NCBI GenBank assembly: GCA_937910385.1 | Contig: CALEPT010000236.1 | Span: forward strand, 1-64,000 | Origin: an uncultured Ruminococcus sp. | GTDB taxonomy: Bacteria > Bacillota > Clostridia > Oscillospirales > Ruminococcaceae | DNA: 64,000 nt | Direction of reading: 5' to 3' | In this document: in pieces, positions 43,883 to 52,630 of the stretch | Layout of the letters: every line of letters begins with the position of its first letter | Numbering within the stretch: the first letter of the stretch is position 1 | Program-made: the position numbers and the translations under genes | Notes under the pieces: generated by a model | Databases searched by the model: none | The model's input: the letters and a program-made list of their open reading frames with translations, nothing else | Told to the model about the DNA's origin: nothing

Positions 43883-46800
43883 ATGCCAAAAAGACAGGAT
43901 ATCAATAAGATAATGATAATAGGCTCGGGACCTATCATAATCGGTCAGGCTTGCGAGTTCGACTATTCGGGAACTCAGGCTTGCAAGGCACTGAAAAAGC
44001 TCGGCTATGAGATAGTTCTCGTGAACTCTAATCCCGCAACTATCATGACAGACCCAGATGTTGCCGATATCACGTACATAGAGCCGCTCAACGTTACAAG
44101 GCTCACTCAGATAATAGACAAGGAACGTCCCGATGCACTTCTCCCTAATCTCGGGGGACAGTCCGGTCTTAATCTCTGCTCCGAGCTTGATAAGGCGGGA
44201 GTCCTCGAAAAATACGGCGTCAAGGTCATTGGTGTACAGGTAGACGCTATCGAGCGCGGCGAGGACAGAATAGAATTCAAGAACACAATGAGTGCTCTCG
44301 GTATTGAAATGCCCCGCAGTGAAGAGGCTTATTCCGTTGAAGAGGCTGTAAAGATCGCAGAAAAACTCAAATATCCAGTGGTTCTTCGCCCTGCCTATAC
44401 AATGGGCGGAGCAGGCGGCGGCATGGTATACAACGTTGACGAGCTCAAGATAGTTTGCGAAAGAGGCTTGCAGGCTTCGCTTGTAGGACAGGTGCTCGTT
44501 GAGGAGTGTATCAGCGGCTGGGAGGAGCTTGAGCTCGAGGTAGTCCGCGACTCCGAAAACAATATCATCACAGTGTGTTTCATTGAAAATATCGACCCTA
44601 TCGGCGTTCATACAGGGGATTCCTTCTGCTCTGCACCTATGCTGACTATTCCGGAAGACGTTCAGAAGGAGCTTGAAAGACAGTCCTATAAGATAGTTGA
44701 GTCCATTGAGGTCATCGGCGGCTGCAACTGTCAGTTTGCCCGCGACCCCGAAACAGGACGTATCGTTGTTATCGAGATAAACCCCAGAACATCACGTTCG
44801 TCGGCGCTTGCTTCAAAGGCTACGGGCTTCCCTATCGCACTCGTTTCGGCAATGCTCGCCTGTGGACTCACTCTAAAGGATATCCCCTGCGGCAAGTACG
44901 GAACTCTTGACAAATACACTCCCGACGGCGATTACGTCGTTATCAAGTTCGCGCGCTGGGCATTTGAAAAGTTCAAGGGCGCAGAGGACAAGCTCGGTAC
45001 ACAAATGAGAGCTGTCGGTGAGGTAATGAGTATCGGTAAGACCTATAAGGAAGCCTTCCAGAAGGCTATCCGCAGCCTTGAAACAGGCAGGTACGGTCTC
45101 GGCTTTGCAAAGAATTTCCATGAACAGACCAAGGACGAGCTCCTCGCGCAGCTCAGATATCCGTCAAGCGAGAGACAGTTCATCATATACGAAGCACTTC
45201 GTAAGGGTGCGACAATAGACGAAATACACGATCTCACAAAGATAAAGCATTGGTTCTTAGAGCAGATGTCGGAGCTCGTTGCCGAGGAGGAGCAGCTCCT
45301 TGCTATAAAGGGCAGCGTTCCCGAAAAGGACGTATTGAAGCAGGCGAAGCTCGACGGCTTCTCCGACCGCTATCTCAGCTCGCTGCTTGAAATCACCGAG
45401 GAGGAAATACGCAATGCCCGTATCGGCTTTGGTATCAAGGAGGCATGGGAGGGCGTTCACGTAAGCGGTACTCAGGACGCTGCGTACTACTACTCCACCT
45501 ATCATCTTGACGAAGATAAGAGCCCGTCCAGCGACAAGCCAAAGATAATGATACTGGGCGGCGGTCCTAATCGTATCGGTCAGGGTATTGAGTTCGACTA
45601 CTGCTGCGTTCATGCAGCTCTGGCGCTCAAAAAGCTCGGCTTCGAGTCTATCATCGTAAACTGTAACCCGGAAACTGTTTCGACAGACTATGATACCTCG
45701 GATAAGCTCTATTTCGAGCCGCTTACGCTTGAGGACGTGCTCTCTATCCACGAAAAGGAAAAGCCCCTCGGCGTTATTGCCCAGTTCGGCGGACAGACTC
45801 CGCTCAATCTTGCGAACGACCTCAAAAAGTACGGCGTGAATATTCTCGGAACGACTCCTGAGACTATCGACCTTGCCGAGGACAGAGACCACTTCCGCGC
45901 AATGATGGACAAGCTTGGCATTCCCATGCCCGAGGCGGGAATGGCTGTAAATGTTGATGAAGCGCTTGAAATAGCCAATAAGATAGGCTATCCCGTAATG
46001 GTTCGTCCATCATATGTACTCGGCGGACGCGGTATGGAGATAGTTCACGACGACGAGATGATGAGGGTCTATATGTCCGCTGCGGTAGGCGTTACTCCCG
46101 ACAGACCCATTCTCATCGACCGTTTCCTCAACCATGCTACAGAGTGCGAGGCTGACGCTATTTCCGACGGTACTAACTGCTTCGTTCCCGCTGTTATGGA
46201 GCATATCGAGCTTGCAGGCGTGCATTCGGGTGATTCTGCCTGCATTCTCCCCGCAAAGAATCTCACCGAGAAGCAGATCGAGACTATCAAGGAGTACACC
46301 AAGAAAATTGCCGTGGAAATGAATGTCTGCGGTCTCATGAATATGCAGTATGCTATCGAGGGCGACACAGTATATGTTCTGGAAGCTAATCCCCGTGCGT
46401 CGAGGACAGTTCCGCTCGTATCAAAGGTTTGCAGCATCAACATGGTGAAGATAGCGACTGAGATAATCACAGCTCCGCTCACAGGCAAGCAGTCTCCCGT
46501 GCCGCAGCTGCGCGACAAGGAGATCAACCACTACGGTGTCAAGGAGGCTGTGTTCCCGTTCAATATGTTCCCCGAGGTAGACCCCGTTCTCGGACCCGAA
46601 ATGCGCTCTACAGGCGAAGCTCTGGGAATTTCTCCCTCGTTCGGTGAGGCATATTATAAGGCGCAGGAAGCTACTCAGACCAAGCTTCCCGAAGAGGGCA
46701 CAGTGCTTCTTAGCGTATGTGACCGCGACAAGCCCGAGCTCATCGAGATAGCTACGGCGTTCAACGACCTCGGCTTTAAGATACTCGCAACAGGTAAGAG

Positions 46801-47107
46801 CTATGAGATGATAAAGGAAGCGGGCATTCCCTGCGAGAAGATATTCAAGATCTATGAGGGCAGACCCAATATCGCCGACGAGATAGCAAACGGCGAAATA
46901 CAGATGATTATCAACACTCCCGCGGGCAAGACCAGTGTTCACGATGACAGCTATATAAGAAAGGCTGCCATTAAGCACAGGATACCTTACATGACTACAA
47001 TGGCTGCCGCAAAGGCAAGTGCCGAGGGAATCCGCGCGATCAAGGAGAATACTCACATAGGCGTTAAATCGCTTCAAGCGCATCATGCGGATATCAAGGA
47101 AAAGTAA
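43883..47107 (+). CDS. carB: Carbamoyl-phosphate synthase large subunit
   Basis: The 1074-aa protein makes carbamoyl phosphate from bicarbonate, ATP and ammonia for pyrimidine and arginine synthesis. Two duplicated ATP-grasp halves are clear, with GSGPIIIGQACEFDYSGTQA near residue 15 and GGGPNRIGQGIEFDYCCVHA near 560. Repeated NPRTSRSSALASKATGFP and NPRASRTVPLVSK follow, and a C-terminal MGS-like domain ends the protein. ATG at 43883 follows GGGAG; the open frame upstream covers the promoter. carA, the small subunit, is not adjacent. Confidence 0.96.
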   Translation: MPKRQDINKIMIIGSGPIIIGQACEFDYSGTQACKALKKLGYEIVLVNSNPATIMTDPDVADITYIEPLNVTRLTQIIDKERPDALLPNLGGQSGLNLCSELDKAGVLEKYGVKVIGVQVDAIERGEDRIEFKNTMSALGIEMPRSEEAYSVEEAVKIAEKLKYPVVLRPAYTMGGAGGGMVYNVDELKIVCERGLQASLVGQVLVEECISGWEELELEVVRDSENNIITVCFIENIDPIGVHTGDSFCSAPMLTIPEDVQKELERQSYKIVESIEVIGGCNCQFARDPETGRIVVIEINPRTSRSSALASKATGFPIALVSAMLACGLTLKDIPCGKYGTLDKYTPDGDYVVIKFARWAFEKFKGAEDKLGTQMRAVGEVMSIGKTYKEAFQKAIRSLETGRYGLGFAKNFHEQTKDELLAQLRYPSSERQFIIYEALRKGATIDEIHDLTKIKHWFLEQMSELVAEEEQLLAIKGSVPEKDVLKQAKLDGFSDRYLSSLLEITEEEIRNARIGFGIKEAWEGVHVSGTQDAAYYYSTYHLDEDKSPSSDKPKIMILGGGPNRIGQGIEFDYCCVHAALALKKLGFESIIVNCNPETVSTDYDTSDKLYFEPLTLEDVLSIHEKEKPLGVIAQFGGQTPLNLANDLKKYGVNILGTTPETIDLAEDRDHFRAMMDKLGIPMPEAGMAVNVDEALEIANKIGYPVMVRPSYVLGGRGMEIVHDDEMMRVYMSAAVGVTPDRPILIDRFLNHATECEADAISDGTNCFVPAVMEHIELAGVHSGDSACILPAKNLTEKQIETIKEYTKKIAVEMNVCGLMNMQYAIEGDTVYVLEANPRASRTVPLVSKVCSINMVKIATEIITAPLTGKQSPVPQLRDKEINHYGVKEAVFPFNMFPEVDPVLGPEMRSTGEALGISPSFGEAYYKAQEATQTKLPEEGTVLLSVCDRDKPELIEIATAFNDLGFKILATGKSYEMIKEAGIPCEKIFKIYEGRPNIADEIANGEIQMIINTPAGKTSVHDDSYIRKAAIKHRIPYMTTMAAAKASAEGIRAIKENTHIGVKSLQAHHADIKEK

Positions 47108-47127
47108 TCTTTAACCATAAAAAGAAG

Positions 47128-47154
47128 GGCGGACACTTAAGTGTCCGCCTTTTT
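47128..47154 (+). terminator. Terminator after carB
   Basis: GGCGGACACTT and AAGTGTCCGCC form an 11-bp perfect palindrome followed by TTTTT. Confidence 0.9.
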
Positions 47155-47180
47155 CCCTTTTCTGTTAACTTGGATATATA

Positions 47181-47216
47181 GGCAAAAAAAGCTCTCACCG
47201 TATTGGTGAGAGCTTT
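47181..47216 (-). terminator. Terminator after the cellulase gene
   Basis: AAAGCTCTCACC pairs with GGTGAGAGCTTT around a 5-nt loop, followed on the minus strand by UUUU, converging on the carB terminator. Confidence 0.9.
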
Positions 47217-47223
47217 AATTTCA

Positions 47224-49188
47224 TTAGTCAATAGGAAGTGTGACTATTTTAAGAACTGCCTGCTGAACGTAGAGAGCATCCATTGCCGTAACACCGTCGC
47301 GGCTTGCATTACAATCTGCATTTGCCCAGCCGTCTTCAGTGATATGGTTTTCATCTGTACCATTAACGCCGAATTTATCAGGGCTTGCAAGAGCCTGAAG
47401 GATAAGAACAGCGTCTGCAACGTTAACGGTGTCATCACAGTTAGCGTTACCGTAATCGATAGTGCTGCTTCCGCCGCCTGTTGTGGTAGTTGTTGTGGTT
47501 GTTGTGGTGGTGGTTGTAGTAGTAGTTGTTGTTGTTGTCGTAGTAGTTGTGTCGTCCTCAACAACACCGTCGATGTAAACTTTAACGAGCTTTACGTATG
47601 TAGCCAGTTCATCATCGCCGATCTGTATCCAGCCGCCGTAAGAACCGTCGGCATTAAAATAGTTACCGCCGAGCCATGACAGATCAATATAGCAGTTGTA
47701 AGGAATTACATCTGAGGGGATAGTAATATAGGCAGCTGTTGTTATTGTTTCTTCATCAGCATCCCAGCCGTTAGCAACAACAGCTTCTTCCATTTCATTG
47801 TAGCTTATGTTAAAGAGAATAGCATTCTGAACGTTTGAACCTGATACATCGTCCCAGTAGCTGAGGTTACCTGCACCCCAACAATTTGTCTCGTCCCAGT
47901 TAGTGTTCACTTCTTCATAAGTAGTTTCAAATACAAGCTTAACTCTTGTGGAATTTCCTATCTGGAAGAGCTGCTTGCCGTTTTCTTCAACGATTTCTGC
48001 CTCTACCCAGTCGATAGTGGGAGCTGAGTAGCCTGTTTCAGAGATAGTGGAGTAGATATCGCCGATATTGGAGTTCCACCACTGCTTGTTAACTCTGCTG
48101 AAGTATTTATGTCCGCCTGAGTCGCTGTCGTCCCAGAGGAAACCTGACATACCGTTCATTGAGTAAGCTGTACCTGCAACTGTTTCGATGAATGCCTCGA
48201 TAGAGGATTCTTCTTTGCCTTCATTTGTGAGAACACCGTATTCACCGATGATAACAGGGATATTGTTGTCAATAAATTTTGACTTGAGCTTATTGAAATC
48301 TGTAGCAACAGCAGCTTTTTCAGCGGCTGTACCCCATGTAGTCTTGTTTGTGCCCCATGTATCACTTGCTTTACGTACACAGAATTCAGCGGGAGTATAG
48401 TAGTGGATATCAACTGCTACCATATCGTCGTCCGGAACAACGTAAGCACTGCTGATAGTCTTTGTGAGGTCAGCATTAGCGCCTGCCAGAACGAGGAGAC
48501 GATTTGCGTTGTTTCCGCCTGTAGCTCTTACAGCGTCAACGAAATCCTGGTTGAGTGTGTTAAGAACTGTATAAGAGTTGGAGGAAGAAGATGTGTAGTT
48601 GTTATCCCACCAAACCTCATTCATATCCTGGAAAACGACGTGCTCATCGCAGCTCTTGAAGTAGTTAGCTATCTGAGTCCACATTGACTTGAACTGAGCT
48701 TCTGCGGAAAGACCGTTATTGAGCCAGAGACCTGCATTGTTGCTGGGGTCTACCCAGTCCCAGTGCATATCAATGATAGCATACATTCCGAGATCTGTGC
48801 AGTAGCCGGCTACTTCCTTAATACGAGCGAGATAATCTTCATTTATAACATAAGTAGAAGGATCAGTACACTTGTAGAAGGTAACAGGGATACGAACACT
48901 GTTGAATCCGTATTTGTGGATCTCGGAGATCATTTCGGGTGTTGTCTTGGCGTTGCCCCAAGATGTCTCCCAAGCGCTTTCGGGGCAGCTTCCGTCCTTG
49001 TAGTCGGTGCTCCAAGCGTCGAATGTGTTGCCGAGGTTCCAGCCGAGACCCATATCGTTTACGAGGTCAATAGCCGACTGGCTGCCTGCTGCGTCAGCAG
49101 CGCCTAAGCTGCCGACAGTTGAAATGCTCGCTGACATCATCATGACAGAAGCCGTGATGGCGGAGAGAGCCTTTTTGAAAGTCTTCAT
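47224..49188 (-). CDS. GH5 endoglucanase with C-terminal module, poly-Thr linker and dockerin
   Basis: This 654-aa secreted enzyme has a signal peptide (1-34) and a GH5 catalytic domain (about 35-385), with the acid/base in DMNEVWW (E191) and the nucleophile in GEYG (E316). Next comes a beta-rich module of about 150 residues (395-545), probably carbohydrate-binding, then an uninterrupted run of roughly 24 Thr. The C-terminal dockerin (about 575-654) has two Ca-binding repeats, NANCDDTVNVADAVLILQAL and NADCNASRDGVTAMDALYVQ. It would be displayed on a cellulosome scaffold and cut cellulose or related beta-glucans. It is a single-gene unit with its own promoter and terminator. Confidence 0.93.
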   Translation of the reverse strand: MKTFKKALSAITASVMMMSASISTVGSLGAADAAGSQSAIDLVNDMGLGWNLGNTFDAWSTDYKDGSCPESAWETSWGNAKTTPEMISEIHKYGFNSVRIPVTFYKCTDPSTYVINEDYLARIKEVAGYCTDLGMYAIIDMHWDWVDPSNNAGLWLNNGLSAEAQFKSMWTQIANYFKSCDEHVVFQDMNEVWWDNNYTSSSSNSYTVLNTLNQDFVDAVRATGGNNANRLLVLAGANADLTKTISSAYVVPDDDMVAVDIHYYTPAEFCVRKASDTWGTNKTTWGTAAEKAAVATDFNKLKSKFIDNNIPVIIGEYGVLTNEGKEESSIEAFIETVAGTAYSMNGMSGFLWDDSDSGGHKYFSRVNKQWWNSNIGDIYSTISETGYSAPTIDWVEAEIVEENGKQLFQIGNSTRVKLVFETTYEEVNTNWDETNCWGAGNLSYWDDVSGSNVQNAILFNISYNEMEEAVVANGWDADEETITTAAYITIPSDVIPYNCYIDLSWLGGNYFNADGSYGGWIQIGDDELATYVKLVKVYIDGVVEDDTTTTTTTTTTTTTTTTTTTTTTTTGGGSSTIDYGNANCDDTVNVADAVLILQALASPDKFGVNGTDENHITEDGWANADCNASRDGVTAMDALYVQQAVLKIVTLPID

Positions 49189-49561
49189 AAGTTATCAAAC
49201 TCCTTTATAAATTTTGTTGCCTGACAGCGGAGGGCGCTGCAAACGGCACGGTGATTACATGTATTTCAGCCTTTCTCCGCAGAGGGCAGAGAGGAAAAGG
49301 CTCATAAAGTAAGCCGTGCAAAAATTCGGAAAGCGCCTAAAATTCCGCTAAAGCTACTACTTTAACTTTAACATAAAACAGCTGAAATGTCAATAACAAA
49401 CATTAAATTTATACATCATCTTAATTTATTTGGTGATTTAGTATATTCAAGGAAAGCTATTTTAGTATCTTTTGCTAAATTTCAGAATTTGGCATAAAAA
49501 TCAGCAAACTATTAGCATTAATGTTTTATGAATTTAAAAATAAATTTACCCAAAAACTTGT
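49189..49561. other. Intergenic region upstream of the cellulase gene
   Basis: I see no gene here. It holds the cellulase promoter (49365-49393) and a leader of about 170 nt. The leader can fold, with GCACGGC/GCCGTGC closing, AGCCTTT/AAAGGCT and AGCG/CGCT hairpins. The remainder next to the tetR stop is AT-rich and featureless. Confidence 0.55.
49365..49393 (-). promoter_or_regulatory. Promoter for the cellulase gene
   Basis: On the minus strand TTGACA (49393-49388), 17 bp and TAAAGT (49370-49365) start a transcript with a long, foldable leader. Confidence 0.7.
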
Positions 49562-50170
49562 TCAACGATCCGTTCTGTGACGGGATATTATCATGCAAAT
49601 AGTGTCATAGAGGTGGGGTTTGAGCTGCTCAAGCGAGCAAGGGTCCTCATAAAGTATAGCAGAGTAGCAGGTCGATGAAACAAGCTCTATTATCATGAAG
49701 AGCATGATCTCGGGGTCATTGAAGCTGTAAGGAGCTTCATTGAGCATTGCTTCATATACTTCGGCGAAGTTTATGTCGTCATCGTAAGCGGGTGAGGTAA
49801 GAGCCGTTTTGAAAACGCCCCAGCTTAAGTTTTTTGATATAAAATTGAGAAGCATCTGGTTATCGTTGAGCTGATTAATAATATTGTCTACTATTGCAAT
49901 AAGCCTGTCCTCGAAATCCAGAGAATCGAGTTTGCCGCTCAGATCGTTGAGTGCATTGCGGAATATCTGGCTTGATTTGTGGGCTACGAGTTTATTGCGG
50001 ATATCATATTTATCCTTGAAATAGAGGTAGAAGGTCCCTTTGGCAACACCTGCCTGATTAACGATATCGGTGATAGAAGTCTTGCTGAATCCTTTTGTAG
50101 TAAAGAATTCAAAAGCCGTTTTCAGAAGGGAGTTTTCCTTCATTTTTTTGTTGACTTCGACCTTTCCCAT
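49562..50170 (-). CDS. TetR-family repressor
   Basis: The 202-aa protein has a TetR helix-turn-helix at residues 15-60 (AFEFFTTKGFSKTSITDIVNQAGVAKGTFYLYF) and an all-helical ligand domain. It is divergent from the MMPL/RND exporter. Three TGAC-N5-GTCA palindromes lie in the shared promoter region, so it very probably represses the exporter and itself. AAGGAG precedes the ATG by 7 nt. Confidence 0.92.
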   Translation of the reverse strand: MGKVEVNKKMKENSLLKTAFEFFTTKGFSKTSITDIVNQAGVAKGTFYLYFKDKYDIRNKLVAHKSSQIFRNALNDLSGKLDSLDFEDRLIAIVDNIINQLNDNQMLLNFISKNLSWGVFKTALTSPAYDDDINFAEVYEAMLNEAPYSFNDPEIMLFMIIELVSSTCYSAILYEDPCSLEQLKPHLYDTICMIISRHRTDR

Positions 50171-50218
50171 TTTTTCATCTCCTTTTCATGGAAATTGCAG
50201 AATATAAATTTCAATTTC

Positions 50219-50247
50219 ATTATATATCATAAGAAAACGGATGTCAA
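50219..50247 (-). promoter_or_regulatory. Consensus promoter for the tetR gene
   Basis: On the minus strand TTGACA (50247-50242), 17 bp and TATAAT (50224-50219) match exactly. Operator 1 lies 12 bp upstream of the -35 element. Confidence 0.85.
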
Positions 50248-50258
50248 CAATGTAAATA

Positions 50259-50271
50259 TGACCAACAGTCA
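50259..50271. promoter_or_regulatory. Candidate TetR operator 1
   Basis: TGACCAACAGTCA has the TGAC-N5-GTCA form, near the tetR promoter. Confidence 0.65.
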
Positions 50272-50312
50272 ATAATCAGAAGAGCGAAATTTGTGCATTC
50301 AAACAAAATTTA

Positions 50313-50325
50313 TGACCGAAGGTCA
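50313..50325. promoter_or_regulatory. Candidate TetR operator 2
   Basis: TGACCGAAGGTCA, extended to ATGACC-GAA-GGTCAT, is the most symmetrical of the three copies. Confidence 0.7.
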
Positions 50326-50344
50326 TTTTATTTGCAGAACAATA

Positions 50345-50373
50345 TTGACTATCGGTCATTTTTGTAATATACT
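50345..50373 (+). promoter_or_regulatory. Promoter for the RND exporter, overlapped by operator 3
   Basis: TTGACT (50345-50350), 17 bp and TATACT (50368-50373) form the promoter. Operator 3, TGACTATCGGTCA (50346-50358), overlaps the -35 element, so repressor binding would block RNA polymerase. Confidence 0.8.
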
Positions 50374-50386
50374 ACTTACAGAGAGG

Positions 50387-50487
50387 GTATATATCGGATA
50401 TCCGCATGACAGCGATCTGTCACAAGTTCCTCCCTAAAGAACTTTTCTGCCGACGGTGTGCTCCGTGCGGATATCCGGCATATACGC
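50387..50487 (+). ncRNA. Folded leader RNA of the RND exporter
   Basis: TATATCGGATATCCGCA (from 50389) pairs with TGCGGATATCCGGCATATA (to 50484), with a bulge, in a stem of about 16 bp. It encloses hairpins TGACA/TGTCA (50407-50422) and AAGTTC/GAACTT (50424-50444) and a third GC-rich segment. The stem ends about 20 nt before the ATG at 50506. I do not recognise a named riboswitch class. Confidence 0.6.
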
Positions 50488-50505
50488 TTAAGAAAGGGTG
50501 ATATA

Positions 50506-52614
50506 ATGATAAAATTAGGAGAATGGATCGCAAAGCATAAAGTCCTGATACTGATATTCGGAATTGTTCTGATGATCCCATGTGCTTTCGGGTATTTAAA
50601 TACCCGGGTCAATTATGATATTCTTTCATATCTGCCGAAGGATATCGAGACTATGAAGGGTCAGGACATCTTAAAAGAAGAATTCGGACAGGGCGGCTTC
50701 TCATTCGTAATGGTCGAGGGGATGAGCGATAAGGAAGTCTCCGCGACAGCCGATAAGATAGCGGAGATCGACCATGTTTCAAAGGTCATATGCTATGAGT
50801 CGATAACAGACCTCAATATTCCTAAGGAGGTGCTCCCTTCAAAGGTCTACGATTTTTTCAATAAAGATGACACCACGATGATGGCGGTGCTCTTCGACGA
50901 CACCACCTCCGCCGACGGTACCCTCGATGCTATTGAAACGATGAGGAACATAACTTCAAAGCAGTGCTTTATCAGTGGAATGTCCGCTACAACAGCAGAT
51001 ATGAAGAACCTCACAAACAGTGAGACAATAATCTATACTATAATCGCCGTTATTCTCGTAAGTCTTGTGCTCGTGCTCACTATGGACAGCTTCCTTATCC
51101 CCGTATTCTTCATGCTCAGCATAGGCTTCGCAGTGGTATGGAACCTCGGTACGAACTTTTTCAAGGGCGAGGTGAGCTTCCTGACACAGGCGCTCTCACT
51201 GGTTCTACAGCTCGGCGTCACGATGGATTACTCGATATTCCTCTACCATAGCTACAAGGAGCAGCTTGGATTTTATCCCGATGACCATAACGAGGCAATG
51301 GCTCATGCTATCGCAGCAACTATCTCCTCCGTTGTCGGCGGTTCGACCACCACTATCGCGGGATTCCTTGCAATGTGTTTCATGAGCTTTACGCTCGGTC
51401 TCGACCTCGGAATAGTAATGTCTAAGGGCGTTGTATGCGGAGTTATCTCCTGCGTGACGGTGCTTCCCGCAATGATACTCATTTTCGACAGGGCGATAGC
51501 AAGGACGACTCACAAGGATCTCATGCCGTCGTTCACTAAGACCTGTTCTTTCATCTCAAAGCATTCATGGGTATTCATAACGGCAGCCGTCGTGCTCCTG
51601 ATACCCGCATATTACGGCTATAAGAACTACGACGTTTATTATAAGCTCGACAGCACTCTTCCCGCCGACCTCGACAGCGTTATCGCCAATTCAAAGCTTG
51701 AAGAAGACTTCAACATGAACAGTACGCATATCCTTCTTGCCGACGCCTCGCTCGACCCGAAAAAGGCGCGGAAAATGCTAAATGAAATGGACAGCGTTGA
51801 CGGTGTTCAGTACGCGGTCGGCTTCGATTCGCTCGTCGGCTCGGCTATCCCCGAGGAGGTCGTTCCTGACTCCGTCAAGGAGGTGCTGGAGAGCGACGAA
51901 TGGCAGCTTATACTTATAGGATCGGAATACGAGGTCGCGACGGACGAGGTAAACGACCAGATAGTTCAGCTGAATGATATCGTCGGGAAATATGACGACA
52001 AGGCAATGCTTATCGGCGAAGCTCCCGCTACAAAGGACCTTATCGAGATAACCGACCACGATTTTCAGGTCGTGAGCATACTTTCTATAGCGGCTGTATT
52101 CCTGATAATCCTGTTCTCATTCAAGTCGGTAACTCTGCCGATAATCCTCGTTTCGGTCATCGAGCTGGCGATAATGATAAACCTCGGCATAGCATACTAC
52201 ACGAACACCTCTCTCCCGTTCATCGCCTCGGTAGTAATAGGAACGATACAGCTCGGCGCGACGGTCGATTACGCTATACTTATGACGACAAGATACCGCA
52301 CCGAGCGCTACAGCGGCAAGGGCAAAAAGGAGTCGGTCGGCATTGCTCTGAGCACCTCGGTAAAGTCGATAATCACCTCGGCACTCGGCTTCTTTGCGGC
52401 AACAGTCGGTGTTGCGGTTTATTCCGAGATAGGTATCATTTCATCTCTTTGTATGCTGCTTGCAAGAGGTGCGCTCATATCCATGGCAGTCGTTATAACA
52501 GTGCTTCCGTCGCTGTTCATGCTGCTCGATAAGATAATATGCAAGACAAGTGCGGGATTCGTGCCAAAGGACAAAGGAAAGACATCACATAAACCCGAAG
52601 TAAGCATTGCCTGA
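50506..52614 (+). CDS. MMPL/RND-family transporter
   Basis: The 702-aa protein has the RND layout of two halves, each with one membrane segment, a large outer domain (about residues 35-170 and 375-510) and five more segments. Typical motifs are LVLQLGVTMDYSIFLYHSYKEQ in the first half and GTIQLGATVDYAILMTTRYR in the second, with the conserved TMDYS/TVDYA Asp-Tyr pairs of proton-driven exporters. ATG at 50506 follows AAAGGGTG. It is directly ahead of the heptad-repeat gene (16 bp) and opposite tetR. It probably exports a lipid, drug or peptide. Confidence 0.92.
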   Translation: MIKLGEWIAKHKVLILIFGIVLMIPCAFGYLNTRVNYDILSYLPKDIETMKGQDILKEEFGQGGFSFVMVEGMSDKEVSATADKIAEIDHVSKVICYESITDLNIPKEVLPSKVYDFFNKDDTTMMAVLFDDTTSADGTLDAIETMRNITSKQCFISGMSATTADMKNLTNSETIIYTIIAVILVSLVLVLTMDSFLIPVFFMLSIGFAVVWNLGTNFFKGEVSFLTQALSLVLQLGVTMDYSIFLYHSYKEQLGFYPDDHNEAMAHAIAATISSVVGGSTTTIAGFLAMCFMSFTLGLDLGIVMSKGVVCGVISCVTVLPAMILIFDRAIARTTHKDLMPSFTKTCSFISKHSWVFITAAVVLLIPAYYGYKNYDVYYKLDSTLPADLDSVIANSKLEEDFNMNSTHILLADASLDPKKARKMLNEMDSVDGVQYAVGFDSLVGSAIPEEVVPDSVKEVLESDEWQLILIGSEYEVATDEVNDQIVQLNDIVGKYDDKAMLIGEAPATKDLIEITDHDFQVVSILSIAAVFLIILFSFKSVTLPIILVSVIELAIMINLGIAYYTNTSLPFIASVVIGTIQLGATVDYAILMTTRYRTERYSGKGKKESVGIALSTSVKSIITSALGFFAATVGVAVYSEIGIISSLCMLLARGALISMAVVITVLPSLFMLLDKIICKTSAGFVPKDKGKTSHKPEVSIA

Positions 52615-52630
52615 GAAGGGAGAAAGAAAT

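Noticed and set aside
47480..47552. Thr-codon run considered as a microsatellite artefact
   Set aside because: The codons are mixed, the frame is intact and it joins a catalytic module to a dockerin, the normal place for a linker.
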